The notes under the pieces are model-generated. The model did not search any database. It had not been told where the DNA came from and worked only from the letters and a program-made list of their open reading frames with translations. DNA of 64,000 bases from Furfurilactobacillus rossiae DSM 15814 (GTDB lineage: Bacteria > Bacillota > Bacilli > Lactobacillales > Lactobacillaceae), in the NCBI RefSeq assembly GCF_000428925.1, contig NZ_AUAW01000001.1:248001-312000 (forward strand), in the 5' to 3' direction. This document shows, in pieces, positions 1 to 9,616 of the stretch; the first letter of the stretch is position 1, and each line of letters starts with the position of its first letter. The translations under genes were made by a program, and so were the position numbers.

Positions 1-2
1 AG

Positions 3-71
3 AAGGCTAAAACCCCAAAAAAGGATGATCGACCAATTAAACACAGTGGTCCCCGACACGCAGCAAAATAA
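3..71 (+). CDS. C-terminal tail of an upstream gene, probably signal peptidase II
   Basis: The frame that enters the window at base 3 is open for 22 codons and stops at a TAA, giving a very basic hydrophilic tail ending in HSGPRHAAK. In lactobacilli lspA commonly lies directly before rluD and ends in a basic cytoplasmic tail, so lspA is the likely identity. Nothing diagnostic of the enzyme itself lies inside the window, so the assignment rests on context only. The other two frames give a stop almost at once or a less plausible peptide. Confidence 0.45.
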   Translation, partial: KAKTPKKDDRPIKHSGPRHAAK

Positions 72-174
72 TTAAGGATTAATCGACACAACTATGAATA
101 AAAATGAAACAACCAGTGCATCATCCATTGATGTGCAACCCGGTGCGAAAGCGCATCGTCAGGAATATGACAAC

Positions 175-1101
175 ATGGCAGCTCAAGCCGCTACACCGGA
201 TACACAAACATTTATCATTACGACACAAACCGGCCGTCTGGACAAGGTTTTAAGTCAATTAGCTGGTATCACACGATCCCAGGCACAAAATGCCATCATT
301 GATCACCGGGTAACTGTTAATGGACAAGACGTTAAAAAACGAGATGAAGTAGCCGGCGGTGACACAGTAACGTTTGTGCCCAAAACGCCGACGCCCATTG
401 CCTTGGTTCCTGAAGACATTCCATTAGACATTGTGTACGAAGATGACGATGTTATTGTCGTCAATAAACCGCAAGGAATGGTGGTTCATCCTGCACCTGG
501 ACACCCTGATCATACATTGGTCAATGCGTTATTAGCGCACAGCCCGTTGTCAACAATCAATGGGAGTCTGCGCCCCGGAATTGTTCACCGAATTGACAAG
601 GATACGTCTGGATTGTTAATGATTGCCAAGAATGATTTGGCCCATCAGAGTCTGTCTGCACAGCTTAAGGCTAAAACGAATGAGCGCCAGTACATCGCGC
701 TCGTTCACGGCGTCATTAGCGAAGATGATGGCACAATCGATGCACCGATTGGTCGTTCTCTAAAAGACCGCAAAAAAATGGCGATCGTTAAAGATGGCCG
801 GCATGCCGTGACACACTTTCATGTGCTTAAACGGTACCGCCAGTACACACTGGTTAGTTGCCGACTGGAAACGGGCCGAACACATCAGATTCGTGTCCAC
901 ATGGCGTACATTGGGCATCCACTGGCTGGTGATCCGTTATACGGACCTAAAAAGACACTGTCAGGAAATGGTCAGTACCTAACCGCACAAACGTTGGGAT
1001 TCGTTCACCCCCGCACAGGTAAAACAATGCGGTTTGAAATTCCATTACCAGCATGGTTTGATGCTATGCTGAAGCAGCTGGACGAACAAGAAAACAAATA
1101 A
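175..1101 (+). CDS. rluD: RluD-family 23S rRNA pseudouridine synthase
   Basis: This is a pseudouridine synthase of the RluA/RluD family, which isomerises uridines of 23S rRNA. An S4 RNA-binding domain comes first (TGRLDKVLSQ near residue 19). The catalytic domain follows with the family signature HRIDKDTSGL, whose catalytic Asp is about residue 141, and the RTHQIRVH motif later. An ATG at 94 is in frame and would give 335 residues, but it has no well placed ribosome binding site. The ATG at 175 has AGGA ten bases upstream and gives 308 residues, close to the family norm, so I chose it. The gene is 15 bases ahead of pyrR and is probably cotranscribed with it. Confidence 0.9.
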   Translation: MAAQAATPDTQTFIITTQTGRLDKVLSQLAGITRSQAQNAIIDHRVTVNGQDVKKRDEVAGGDTVTFVPKTPTPIALVPEDIPLDIVYEDDDVIVVNKPQGMVVHPAPGHPDHTLVNALLAHSPLSTINGSLRPGIVHRIDKDTSGLLMIAKNDLAHQSLSAQLKAKTNERQYIALVHGVISEDDGTIDAPIGRSLKDRKKMAIVKDGRHAVTHFHVLKRYRQYTLVSCRLETGRTHQIRVHMAYIGHPLAGDPLYGPKKTLSGNGQYLTAQTLGFVHPRTGKTMRFEIPLPAWFDAMLKQLDEQENK

Positions 1102-1110
1102 AAGGGGTAA

Positions 1111-1653
<543 letters not shown>

Positions 1654-1686
1654 CAAACAAGGTACCAGATAGAAAGGAACGTGCAG

Positions 1687-2766
1687 ATGACAGAACGCTA
1701 TTTAATTCTTTCAGATGGCACGGCCTATAAAGGTCAAGCGTTTGGATCGCCGGCAACCACAAGCGGCACCATCGTTTTTAATACGAGTGTCACCGGGTAT
1801 CAAGAAATTATTACTGACCCGATTTATCACAATCAAATAATTGTCTTTACCACACCAACCATTGGCGCTGTGGGCGTTAATCATGAAAGTTATGAATCAA
1901 TTCTGCCGACTGCTAAAGGGGTCGTTGTGCGTGAAGTGGCAGAAGTGTCCACCAATCGACAACGATCTCTAAGTTTGGATCAATTTCTACGTGTCCATAA
2001 CATTCCAGGTATCTCCGGAATTGATACACGGCAATTAGTCCGTAAGCTGAGAACTCATAATGGTCTCAATGCCAGCATCGTGGACGTTGCCGATGAGCAC
2101 GCGTTTGACCAACTCAATGCCATTGTGCTAACAAATCAGCAAGTCTCACAGGTGGCCACACCACGTCCATATGCTAACCCAGGCATGGGTCATAACATTG
2201 TGGTCATGGATTTTGGTCTAAAAAGCGGCATTTTACGGGAACTAGCGGTTCGCGATGCAAACGTGACTGTGGTGCCATATACGACAACAGCTGATGATAT
2301 TCTTAACCTCGATCCAGATGGCATTATCTTGTCGAGTGGACCAGGGGATCCGCGTGATCTAGGTAAGGACATCTTAACGACCATTAAAACACTGGAAACG
2401 CGTGTGCCATTATTAGGCATCGGGTTAGGCCACGAACTATTTGCGCTAGCTAATGGTGCAACGATTCAACGCCTACCAGTTGCCCATCAGGGGATGAATC
2501 ATCCCATTCGCGAAATCATTACGAATCAGATCATGTATGCCGCGCAGGCCGAAGAATATGGCGTTGACCGTGATAGTATCAACCGTGATCAACTTTTGAT
2601 TACGCATATCGACTTGATTGATGGATCAATTCAAGGCTTACGTCACCGTGATTATCCAGCATTTTCGGTTCAATTCTTTCCGGATGCAGCGCCGGGTCCT
2701 TGGGAAGCAACCCAGGTGTTTGATGACTTCATCGAGCTCACAGGAATTAGAGGTGAACAGCATTAA
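1687..2766 (+). CDS. carA: CarA-like protein with the glutaminase catalytic triad lost
   Basis: Authentic CarA is the glutamine amidotransferase subunit of carbamoyl-phosphate synthase. The N-terminal CPSase_sm domain is well conserved (VFNTSVTGYQEIITDP, GISGIDTRQLVRKLRT), and the class I amidotransferase half is recognisable (LSSGPGDP near residue 220). However, the nucleophile motif normally GICLGH reads GIGLGH, so the Cys is Gly at codon 246. The normal QYHPEA reads QFFPDA, so the catalytic His is Phe (codon 331) and Glu is Asp (codon 333). The usual TSQNHG segment is also changed to TNQIMY. An ammonia-independent glutaminase cannot be expected. The ATG at 1687 is chosen because AAAGGA lies eight bases upstream; a GTG at 1681 is too close. 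The stop overlaps the carB-like start (TAATG). Confidence 0.88.
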   Translation: MTERYLILSDGTAYKGQAFGSPATTSGTIVFNTSVTGYQEIITDPIYHNQIIVFTTPTIGAVGVNHESYESILPTAKGVVVREVAEVSTNRQRSLSLDQFLRVHNIPGISGIDTRQLVRKLRTHNGLNASIVDVADEHAFDQLNAIVLTNQQVSQVATPRPYANPGMGHNIVVMDFGLKSGILRELAVRDANVTVVPYTTTADDILNLDPDGIILSSGPGDPRDLGKDILTTIKTLETRVPLLGIGLGHELFALANGATIQRLPVAHQGMNHPIREIITNQIMYAAQAEEYGVDRDSINRDQLLITHIDLIDGSIQGLRHRDYPAFSVQFFPDAAPGPWEATQVFDDFIELTGIRGEQH

Positions 2767-5354
2767 TGGCAGAGGAAACAAGTCAGGGTGCACAAACAAC
2801 TGCACAGCTTGCGGCATTTAATCAAGCTGAGCACTCAGCAGAAAAAACGGCATCAGTTCACCAGCGTTTGTTAGTGATTGGTGATGGACCAAATGATTTT
2901 GGTCACGAAACAGAGTTAGATGCTGCGACGTATCAAACGTTGAGTGTGCTTCATAAACACAACTACGATACGGTTTATTTAAATAACAATCCGTTTTCAT
3001 TTTCAATGGAAAATGCCTGCGGCGCGACAGTGATTATGGGTGATCCGTCTGATGTAGCCACGGTACGACAAGTAATCGAAAGTGAACATATTACCAGCAT
3101 CGTGCCAACGGTTGGCGGACTCACCGCAATGAGAACTGTTGAGGAATTGATTGCTCATGATTATTTGGATGACAAGCACATTAATGTTTTAGGAATGCCA
3201 TTAACAACAGTCCGGTTAATCAACAATCCGGCGTTAATGAACCAAACGCTTCGTGATTTAGGTGAACCCGTGATTACATCGCAGGTAGCTAGCACCACGT
3301 CCGATGCGTTTGATATTGCTCGTCAGGTCGGGTTCCCAGTGATCGTTAAGTCGGTGGCACCGCGGGGTGAAGGTGATCGGGTACTGGCCGAAAATGCGGA
3401 CCAATTGGATGCTGCACTATCAGCTGCATTTGAGCGTTCCCGCACACGCCAAGTGATTGTGGATCAGAGTATTGTCGGCCTGAAAGAGGTTTCCTTTGAG
3501 GTTCTTCGGGATGCACGCGGGACTGAGCTTTTACTGGGTGCCATGGAGGATATGGATCCAGTTGGCATTCACGCGGCGGATTCCATTGAAGTGACCCCAA
3601 TTCAAACCTTAACGGATCGCGAGTATCAAAAGTTGCGTCAAGCAGCATTTCGCGTTGCCCGGCGGTTACATATCGTCGGTGTGATGCACGTTCAGTTTGC
3701 GTTGGATCCAGTGTTGGATAATTACTTTATTATGAAAGTAAATCCTTACTACGATCGCGTTTCAGCCATGTTGTCGCGTGCTAGTGGTTATCCAATTGCA
3801 CTAGTGGCCGCTAATGTTATGACGGGCATCTCTTTGCCCGAGGTTCGATTGTCGAGTCGTTTTGCAAAACGGACGGCGTTAATTGAACCAGTATTAGACC
3901 ACGTTGTTGTCCGTTTTCCAATCTTTGCTTTTGATGAGGCGGAACGACGTGGGGTGAAGGTGGACCGTCAGCTCACAACCGTACAGAAATCGGTGGGTGC
4001 CACGCTTGGTATTGGTCGTTCACTGGAAGAGGCGATGTTAAAGGCGATGCGGGCAGCTCACTATCACAATCGCGATTTCGCTTTTGATGCATTGGCCAAA
4101 TTATCAGACAACGATCTGATTCAGCAATTAATTCACCCCCATGATAACCGTATGATGTTGCTGCTAGAAGCAATTCGACGCGGTTATCAATCTGATGAAT
4201 TAGCCGAACTGACGCAAATTGATGAATTTTACTTTCACAAATTACGTAATATTTATAATTTGGAAGTTGATATTGCGGCTCATTCAGGCTCTGAAGAATG
4301 GTTACAACGGGCAAAATATTATGGCTTTAGTGATGGGCTTATCGCTCAGCTATGGCAAACAAATGCCGATGCCGTTATGAATCAGGCACACACTGCTGGT
4401 ATCATCCCAACTTATAAAACCGTTGAACCGACTGCCGGTGAGTTTTCAGAGGTTGTGCCAACCTTCTATTCAACGTACGAACTGGAGAATGAAAGCCGAC
4501 CGCTAGCTGATAATACTGCGCTGGTAGTCACAACCGGTGCGTTTCGACTTGGCGACGGTGCTGCTGGGGAATACGTGATGAGTACCGTGATTAGTGAGTT
4601 GCATCAACAGGGCATCAAAACGGTAGTCGTCAATAATAATCCCAACGCAATCAGCTTAATTCCACAGTTGACCGATAAACAGTACTTGGAACCTCAGGAA
4701 ATTTCGGATATTTTAGGCATTATTGACTTGGAACATCCACGCTGGGTGTTTGTGCCTGGCAATCGACTGAAGCTAATTGGTGCATTGCGATTGCGTCACA
4801 TTAACGTCATTGTTATTAACAAGGACAAGGCCAGCAAGGCGGCTCAAGATGGTGACCAATTTTTGACCCGGATTGTTTACCACACAAATAAAATTGGCGT
4901 AGCTGACCCAGCTGAAGTTGCTCAAACGGATTATCACGCACCAACGCATCGACTGGTTGTTGACAATCAAGGTGTGCCGGGGATTGACGCGGAGCCTGGT
5001 TCCATGCGACAAAGTGGTTTTTATAATACATTGTTCTCTGCATTCAGTGGGCATTCAAGAATGGTCACCACTGCTTTACCGTTTCCAGAATTTGGTTTAC
5101 TGAACAAGGGCACGGGAATTAATTGGATTCGCATGCTAGTGCGCGCCTTGTTAGACAAAACGACGGCCGCTGATCGGCGTGATTTCAGTCAGGGCCCGTT
5201 TATTACGGCCACACGTGGGGATGTCGAAATGGTCGATATTCCTGCTGATCTTGATAGGCGTTGGCACGCAAATTTACCATTGGTTGGTGCTCAGTTTAAA
5301 TTAGGTGCAAAAATAAACGTGAAGTTTCCGTACGAGTTTAAAATCATCAACTAA
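2766..5354 (+). CDS. carB: Divergent, shortened CarB-like protein (probably not a functional CPSase)
   Basis: CarB is the large carbamoyl-phosphate synthase subunit, usually about 1060 residues; this one has 862. A leader of about 30 residues is followed by a recognisable first half: preATP-grasp (LLVIGDGPNDFG), IVPTVGG, VGLKEVSFEVLRDARG, DPVGIHAADSIEVTPIQTL and the oligomerisation region. The metal/nucleotide motif EMNPRVSRSSAL has become KVNPYYDRVSAM, with Glu to Lys at codon 324 and the Arg lost. The linker YSTYELENES and the second preATP-grasp (VVVNNNPNAISL) are present. Then roughly 200 residues of the second ATP-grasp domain are missing. The protein ends near a VKFPYEF segment resembling the end of that domain, so the MGS-like allosteric domain is absent. 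The frame is fully open. It overlaps carA by one base and is followed by a strong terminator. Confidence 0.85.
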   Translation: MAEETSQGAQTTAQLAAFNQAEHSAEKTASVHQRLLVIGDGPNDFGHETELDAATYQTLSVLHKHNYDTVYLNNNPFSFSMENACGATVIMGDPSDVATVRQVIESEHITSIVPTVGGLTAMRTVEELIAHDYLDDKHINVLGMPLTTVRLINNPALMNQTLRDLGEPVITSQVASTTSDAFDIARQVGFPVIVKSVAPRGEGDRVLAENADQLDAALSAAFERSRTRQVIVDQSIVGLKEVSFEVLRDARGTELLLGAMEDMDPVGIHAADSIEVTPIQTLTDREYQKLRQAAFRVARRLHIVGVMHVQFALDPVLDNYFIMKVNPYYDRVSAMLSRASGYPIALVAANVMTGISLPEVRLSSRFAKRTALIEPVLDHVVVRFPIFAFDEAERRGVKVDRQLTTVQKSVGATLGIGRSLEEAMLKAMRAAHYHNRDFAFDALAKLSDNDLIQQLIHPHDNRMMLLLEAIRRGYQSDELAELTQIDEFYFHKLRNIYNLEVDIAAHSGSEEWLQRAKYYGFSDGLIAQLWQTNADAVMNQAHTAGIIPTYKTVEPTAGEFSEVVPTFYSTYELENESRPLADNTALVVTTGAFRLGDGAAGEYVMSTVISELHQQGIKTVVVNNNPNAISLIPQLTDKQYLEPQEISDILGIIDLEHPRWVFVPGNRLKLIGALRLRHINVIVINKDKASKAAQDGDQFLTRIVYHTNKIGVADPAEVAQTDYHAPTHRLVVDNQGVPGIDAEPGSMRQSGFYNTLFSAFSGHSRMVTTALPFPEFGLLNKGTGINWIRMLVRALLDKTTAADRRDFSQGPFITATRGDVEMVDIPADLDRRWHANLPLVGAQFKLGAKINVKFPYEFKIIN

Positions 5355-5381
5355 CAAGGTTAGCTGATGTACAACGGGACA

Positions 5382-5419
5382 AAAAGAGGATTCGCACAAT
5401 TTTGCGCGAATCCTCTTTT
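5382..5419. terminator. Bidirectional terminator between carB-like gene and rqcH
   Basis: A perfect 14-bp inverted repeat (5382-5395 with 5406-5419) has A and T runs at its outer ends. It can terminate the + strand rluD-pyrR-carA-carB run and the minus strand rqcH gene. Confidence 0.9.
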
Positions 5420-5448
5420 ATTTCGTCAAATGTATAGCGTTTGTCAGT

Positions 5449-7155
5449 TTAACTGCGTAACTTTTTAACTAGCTCAGCATCAGGTGTAGCGTAGGCTGTT
5501 TGCTGACCTTCATAAATGACGAAACCAGGTTTAGCCCCATTAGGCTTGTGAACGCGCTTGACTTGAACATAGTCAACCGGCACACTGGCAGAATCACGGG
5601 CTTTAGAGAAGTAAGCAGCTAAGTTGGCTGCCTCATCGATCGTCTCGTCGGACGGGTCAGCACTGTGGATAATAACGTGTGAGCCGGGCATGTTTTTCAC
5701 ATGCAACCAAATATCCGTCTTTTTAGCCGTATGGAGCGTAAGTTTATCATTTTGAAGATTATTTTTACCAACGGAAATCAATGTCCCATCACTAGCATGG
5801 AACTTTTCTGGCTGGCTGATCTGTAAGCGTGGCTTTTTGCTACCGCGTTTACGATGAACCCGAATATAACCTTGTTGCTGTAATTCCAAACGAATTTCAT
5901 TGATATCTTTGGGACTAGCAAGCTCAATCTGGGCCTGGATGTTACTTAAGTAATCAATTTCAGTTTGGGTGAGGCGAATTTGTTCCGTCACATAAGCAAC
6001 CGCGTTTTTCAACTTTTGGTAACGATTGAAATATTTCTGCGCATTTTGAGACGGGCCAATCTGATTTGACAGACTAATCTTTAATGGCTTTTCATCATCG
6101 TAAAAATTAGGTAAGGTGATTTCAGTCATCCCACGTTTAACCTGATTGAGGTAAGTCGTCAACAATTCACCCTTAATTCGAAAACTGTCGGCCTGGTTTG
6201 TTTCAGCCATGGTTTGCTGCAATTTTTTCAACTTACTACGATTTTTCTTAAGTTCGTTACGAACAATGTGAATCAGGTTACCCGCCTGTTCGTTAACACG
6301 TTCACGTTCGGCCCGGTCCTGATAGAAAAAGTCTAACAGCTCACTGAGGGTCGCAAATGTTTGTGTGTCATCAAGGTTGGGCGTTGGCATAGCAAACGCA
6401 CTAAAGCTTGTTTTACCATTTTTTAGCCGATTTAATGTCGGTACCGGTTGATTGAACTGAGCAAAGAAATGAGTGAAACGATCTTCCACACTACCATCTG
6501 TCGCATGCAACGCTCCAGCTAGACCCAGTGCTGTATCGCGCGCCAATCCTTGAAAGGTTTGCTGTAACTGCTTAGCCAAAACGTCTTCATTAGGATAATC
6601 ACGAACTAGATCGTCAACGTTGGCGCTAGTCGTAAAGGGATTGACGTCGTCTTGTTTTGGCGGCGCGATGTAAATAGCACCAGGCAGTAATGAACGAACC
6701 CGGTTCTGGTCAGGATTAACGTGCTTAATAAGATCAAGAATACGATTATCGCTTTGTTCAATTAGAAAGACGTTACTGTGCCGGCCCATCATTTCAATGG
6801 TGAGGGCAATTGTCTCCTGGTCACCTAATTCGTTGCGGGTGTTAAATGCCAACCGGACGATCCGATCATTTTCAACTTGTTCCAAACTATTGAGAATTGA
6901 ACCATCCAAGTATTTCCGTAACATCATGGTGAAGTTACTTGGCGTTGCAGGATTGGCGTACGGAATGCGGGTGATTTGCAAACGAGCATAAGTTGGATGA
7001 GCTGACAGTAGCAAAGGATAGTTTTGGCTATTGTTGCGAATGGTCAAAACAACTTCGTTAGGATAGGGTTGTGATATTTTAGAAACTCGACCACCAGTTA
7101 AGGTCTGTTGCAACTCGGTGACCATTGCATGCGTAAAAGCGCCATCAAAGGACAT
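5449..7155 (-). CDS. rqcH: RqcH/FbpA NFACT-family ribosome quality control protein
   Basis: This is a 568-residue NFACT protein, historically annotated as fibronectin-binding protein FbpA. In Bacillus RqcH binds stalled 50S subunits with tRNA and adds C-terminal alanine tails. The N-terminal NFACT-N domain starts MSFDGAFTHAMVTEL and contains EMMGRHSNVFL near residue 125. A long charged helical region (about 290-440) is the coiled-coil middle domain. The C-terminal NFACT-R domain carries the hallmark DIWLHVKNMPGSHVII near residue 485. The ribosome binding site GGAGG lies a few bases before the ATG. It is a single gene that converges with the carAB-like run. Confidence 0.93.
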   Translation of the reverse strand: MSFDGAFTHAMVTELQQTLTGGRVSKISQPYPNEVVLTIRNNSQNYPLLLSAHPTYARLQITRIPYANPATPSNFTMMLRKYLDGSILNSLEQVENDRIVRLAFNTRNELGDQETIALTIEMMGRHSNVFLIEQSDNRILDLIKHVNPDQNRVRSLLPGAIYIAPPKQDDVNPFTTSANVDDLVRDYPNEDVLAKQLQQTFQGLARDTALGLAGALHATDGSVEDRFTHFFAQFNQPVPTLNRLKNGKTSFSAFAMPTPNLDDTQTFATLSELLDFFYQDRAERERVNEQAGNLIHIVRNELKKNRSKLKKLQQTMAETNQADSFRIKGELLTTYLNQVKRGMTEITLPNFYDDEKPLKISLSNQIGPSQNAQKYFNRYQKLKNAVAYVTEQIRLTQTEIDYLSNIQAQIELASPKDINEIRLELQQQGYIRVHRKRGSKKPRLQISQPEKFHASDGTLISVGKNNLQNDKLTLHTAKKTDIWLHVKNMPGSHVIIHSADPSDETIDEAANLAAYFSKARDSASVPVDYVQVKRVHKPNGAKPGFVIYEGQQTAYATPDAELVKKLRS

Positions 7156-7283
7156 TTCAAAGCACCTCCTTAATAAAATTGTATGATGAATGCTAGTGTA
7201 CTTTTGATTAAGTAAACTATAGAACAGTCCATATCATTATAAGCGTCTCTAATTTACAAGGCAAAATAAAGAATTGAATAATG

Positions 7284-7318
7284 GTGCTTGTAAAGCACAA
7301 GTTTGATATTGTACAATA
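7284..7318 (+). promoter_or_regulatory. Promoter and palindromic operator of the marR gene
   Basis: Two palindromes lie side by side: GTGCTT-gta-AAGCAC (7284-7298) and the perfect 12-mer TATTGTACAATA (7307-7318). They overlap a plausible promoter with -35 TTGTAA (7289-7294), a 17-bp spacer and -10 TACAAT (7312-7317). MarR proteins commonly autorepress by binding such palindromes over their own promoter. Assignment as the MarR operator is inference from position. Confidence 0.55.
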
Positions 7319-7361
7319 CAATACAGGTTAAGAAAATATTAACGAATGCAGGTACATACAT

Positions 7362-7793
7362 ATGAAACAGAGTTTAGAAGCCTTACGAGATAGTGAGAAA
7401 ATTCATCGAGCACAATTATTAGCATTAACTAAACAATATCAGTTAACCATCGCAGAATGGCAATTGTTGATGAATTTGGCAGACGGTCACACAACGCAAG
7501 AACAGTTGTCCGCTGCCACTACGCTTGACACATCTACATTGAGTCGTCAGCTCAAGAGTCTTGGCAATAAGGCCATGATCGACAAAGAAGCAACTGGCCG
7601 TGACCACCGACAACTCATTTATCACGTCACGGAACAGGGCCAACAGGCGTTGACTGATATCAACCAAGGGTACGAACAACTGACCGCCACGGTATTTGAC
7701 AAGTGGACAGACGAAGAGAAAAACTTGTTGCAAATTTTGTTGAATCGGTTAGAAACGAGCTTATCCAGGACAAATAAAAACGGCGTTAACTAG
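7362..7793 (+). CDS. MarR-family transcriptional regulator
   Basis: The 143-residue protein has the MarR winged helix: WQLLMNLADG, recognition helix region DTSTLSRQLKSLGNKAMIDKEAT, wing GRDHRQLIYHVTEQGQQAL, and a C-terminal dimerisation helix. MarR proteins are usually ligand- or redox-sensitive repressors. No transporter or enzyme is cotranscribed, so its targets cannot be read from context; the palindromes just upstream suggest autoregulation. The ribosome binding site is weak. Confidence 0.85.
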   Translation: MKQSLEALRDSEKIHRAQLLALTKQYQLTIAEWQLLMNLADGHTTQEQLSAATTLDTSTLSRQLKSLGNKAMIDKEATGRDHRQLIYHVTEQGQQALTDINQGYEQLTATVFDKWTDEEKNLLQILLNRLETSLSRTNKNGVN

Positions 7794-7856
7794 CGTTTAT
7801 TTGCTGTTTAATAAGAGACTTTTGCTATTACCACATTATTACTTATGTTCAATCGG

Positions 7857-7900
7857 GGCGATGCCATCATTTTGTCGATGAGTGGTAGTCGCTTTTTTTG
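7857..7900 (+). terminator. Probable terminator after marR
   Basis: An imperfect hairpin built on GCGATGCCATCA and its partner ATGAGTGGTAGTCGC is followed by seven T residues. It lies between marR and the degV-family gene. Confidence 0.65.
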
Positions 7901-7955
7901 ATGTGTGTTAAAATTGAAAAATACATTTTGGAAAAAAGAAGGCTAACGAGAGCTT

Positions 7956-8834
7956 ATGAAGATTGCCGTGGTTACAGACAGTACCTGTTACCTGTCGCAA
8001 ACTGAGGTTGATGAAAATAATATTCACGTGGTTCCGATTCCGTTTGTTGTGGACGGCAAGACCTTTGACGAAGGTGTCGACATTAGTACGGAAGGATTCT
8101 ACCAGTTACTGCGTGAATCAAAATCGTTTCCCAGTACGTCGCAACCACCATTAGGTGAGATGATTGAATTATATAACCATTTGGCTGATGAGGGTTACGA
8201 TACCGTAATTAGCATTCACTTAGCATCTACCATTTCCGGCTTTGTCAATTCATTGCAGGGTGTAGCTGGCGAAGTTAGTGATCGAATCAAAGTAATTCCG
8301 TTTGACTCGCAAATTACGGTTAGGTTGATGGGATACTTGGTTCTGGAAGCTGCACACATGGTTAAAAATGGTGCCGATGCTGATGAAATTATTGCTCGGC
8401 TGGAAGAAATGCGCGCCACGATGGGTGAATACTTTGTAGTTGACGATTTGCAGAACTTGGTGCGTGGCGGCCGGTTGTCCAACGCCTCAGCTTTCATTGG
8501 GTCTGTGTTAAAAATCAAACCATTACTGACATTTGATGATGACACGCATGAAATTGTCGCTTTCGAAAAAGTGCGTTCCACTAAAAAGGCGCTGGCGAGA
8601 GTGGAGACATTGTTTACTGAAGCACAGCAAAAGGTTGACTATCCGCTACGAGGCATCGTCATCCATGGCAACGATCCAGTTGCCGCACAAACATGGCGGG
8701 ACAAGCTAGCCAAGCAATTTCCTGAAATGCCGTTTGAGCTAAGTTATTTTGGGCCGGTTATCGGTGCTCATTTGGGTGAGAAAGCTCTTGCACTGGCTTG
8801 GGTAATTGACTACACACATGCTTATAAAGACTAA
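7956..8834 (+). CDS. DegV-family fatty-acid-binding protein
   Basis: DegV proteins bind long-chain fatty acids and in Firmicutes can act as FakB partners of the fatty acid kinase FakA. The 292-residue protein starts MKIAVVTDSTCYL, the DegV N-terminal strand, and contains the family elements KTFDEGVDI, FPSTSQPP, LVRGGRLSN and KIKPLL. Length is normal. It is monocistronic, with a hairpin terminator downstream. The binding site is weak (AAGAAGG about 13 bases upstream). Fatty-acid binding is a family-level inference. Confidence 0.88.
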   Translation: MKIAVVTDSTCYLSQTEVDENNIHVVPIPFVVDGKTFDEGVDISTEGFYQLLRESKSFPSTSQPPLGEMIELYNHLADEGYDTVISIHLASTISGFVNSLQGVAGEVSDRIKVIPFDSQITVRLMGYLVLEAAHMVKNGADADEIIARLEEMRATMGEYFVVDDLQNLVRGGRLSNASAFIGSVLKIKPLLTFDDDTHEIVAFEKVRSTKKALARVETLFTEAQQKVDYPLRGIVIHGNDPVAAQTWRDKLAKQFPEMPFELSYFGPVIGAHLGEKALALAWVIDYTHAYKD

Positions 8835-8849
8835 TTAGGTTTAAATAAG

Positions 8850-8910
8850 GACCATTTTCGAGAAAATTAACGTCATATTTGACTGTTGACTTCTTGAAAA
8901 TGGTCTTTTT
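8850..8910 (+). terminator. Terminator after degV-family gene
   Basis: GACCATTTTC (8850-8859) pairs with GAAAATGGTC (8896-8905) and is followed by a T6 run. The loop is long (36 bases). Confidence 0.75.
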
Positions 8911-9616
8911 TGAAATTTAATCGGTTAAAGTTATAAGAATCATGGACATTAAGATTTGTTCTAAGAGAGACTGGAAAACAGTGCATCATTATAAAAACAA
9001 ATTGTTCAATAAAAAAAGTTCTTGCTTTTTTATATTATTTTAAACATAATTAGAAAATCTTGAAAGCATTGCTTTCTGATATGTGTATTACTTTTTAATA
9101 ATGCTTACAATAACAAAAAAATCAAGTATGAAAATAAATAGATAATACCTACTGAGCAATGTTAACTGACCAGGATAAATGAGGAAAACGAGAAATGTTA
9201 TTTGACATCAAAAAATATGGCCAGGCAATGCTTAACTAGTACAGTAAATATAATGGAGGAGCACTAATTAAAAGAGACATACGTCAAGTAAATTAATCTC
9301 AGCAAAAGAGTGCAAAAGCAAAGGCTTATGACAAAAGTTATAATTTAGGTGTCAGTGTATTCATCGTAATGTTCAAGTTATTCAAACTGTCTTTACCAAT
9401 ACTCGAAGAAAATAACTTTCTTTTCTTGAAAGGCAGCGTTTATTCTTTGGTTTTTACTTATTTTTTCCTGAACTGCACATTATTTTGGGGAGCATTACAG
9501 TGTTTTCCGTGTATGCAACTATTGACGCACTGGTGGGGGATAATCAGTCGCTAATCTTATATTTTTTTCGAACTCATTGTCTTTCTTAATTGGTTTGTAC
9601 ATTGATCAGTAACTAA
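8911..9616. other. AT-rich stretch with no intact gene; decayed coding remnants
   Basis: This is visibly richer in A and T than its flanks and holds no convincing gene. A GAGGAAAA site before an ATG at 9195 starts a frame that reads MLFDIKKYGQAMLN and then meets two stops, before becoming open again through 9369-9554 as a hydrophobic reading of 61 residues. This looks like the debris of a gene, perhaps the N-terminal part of the toxin-like fragment that follows, but I cannot assign it to a family. No RNA gene or mobile element end is recognised. Confidence 0.5.

Noticed and set aside
94-174. Longer RluD N-terminus from the ATG at 94
   Set aside because: No ribosome binding site at usable distance; the extra 27 residues are low in similarity to the family; the ATG at 175 has AGGA at ten bases.
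2190-2420. Minus-strand open frames inside carA, carB, parC, parE and topA
   Set aside because: They are antisense shadows of strongly conserved genes without binding sites or homology.
9369-9554. A 61-codon hydrophobic reading frame
   Set aside because: It has no ribosome binding site, unusual aromatic/Cys composition and lies in the decayed AT-rich stretch; treated as debris.
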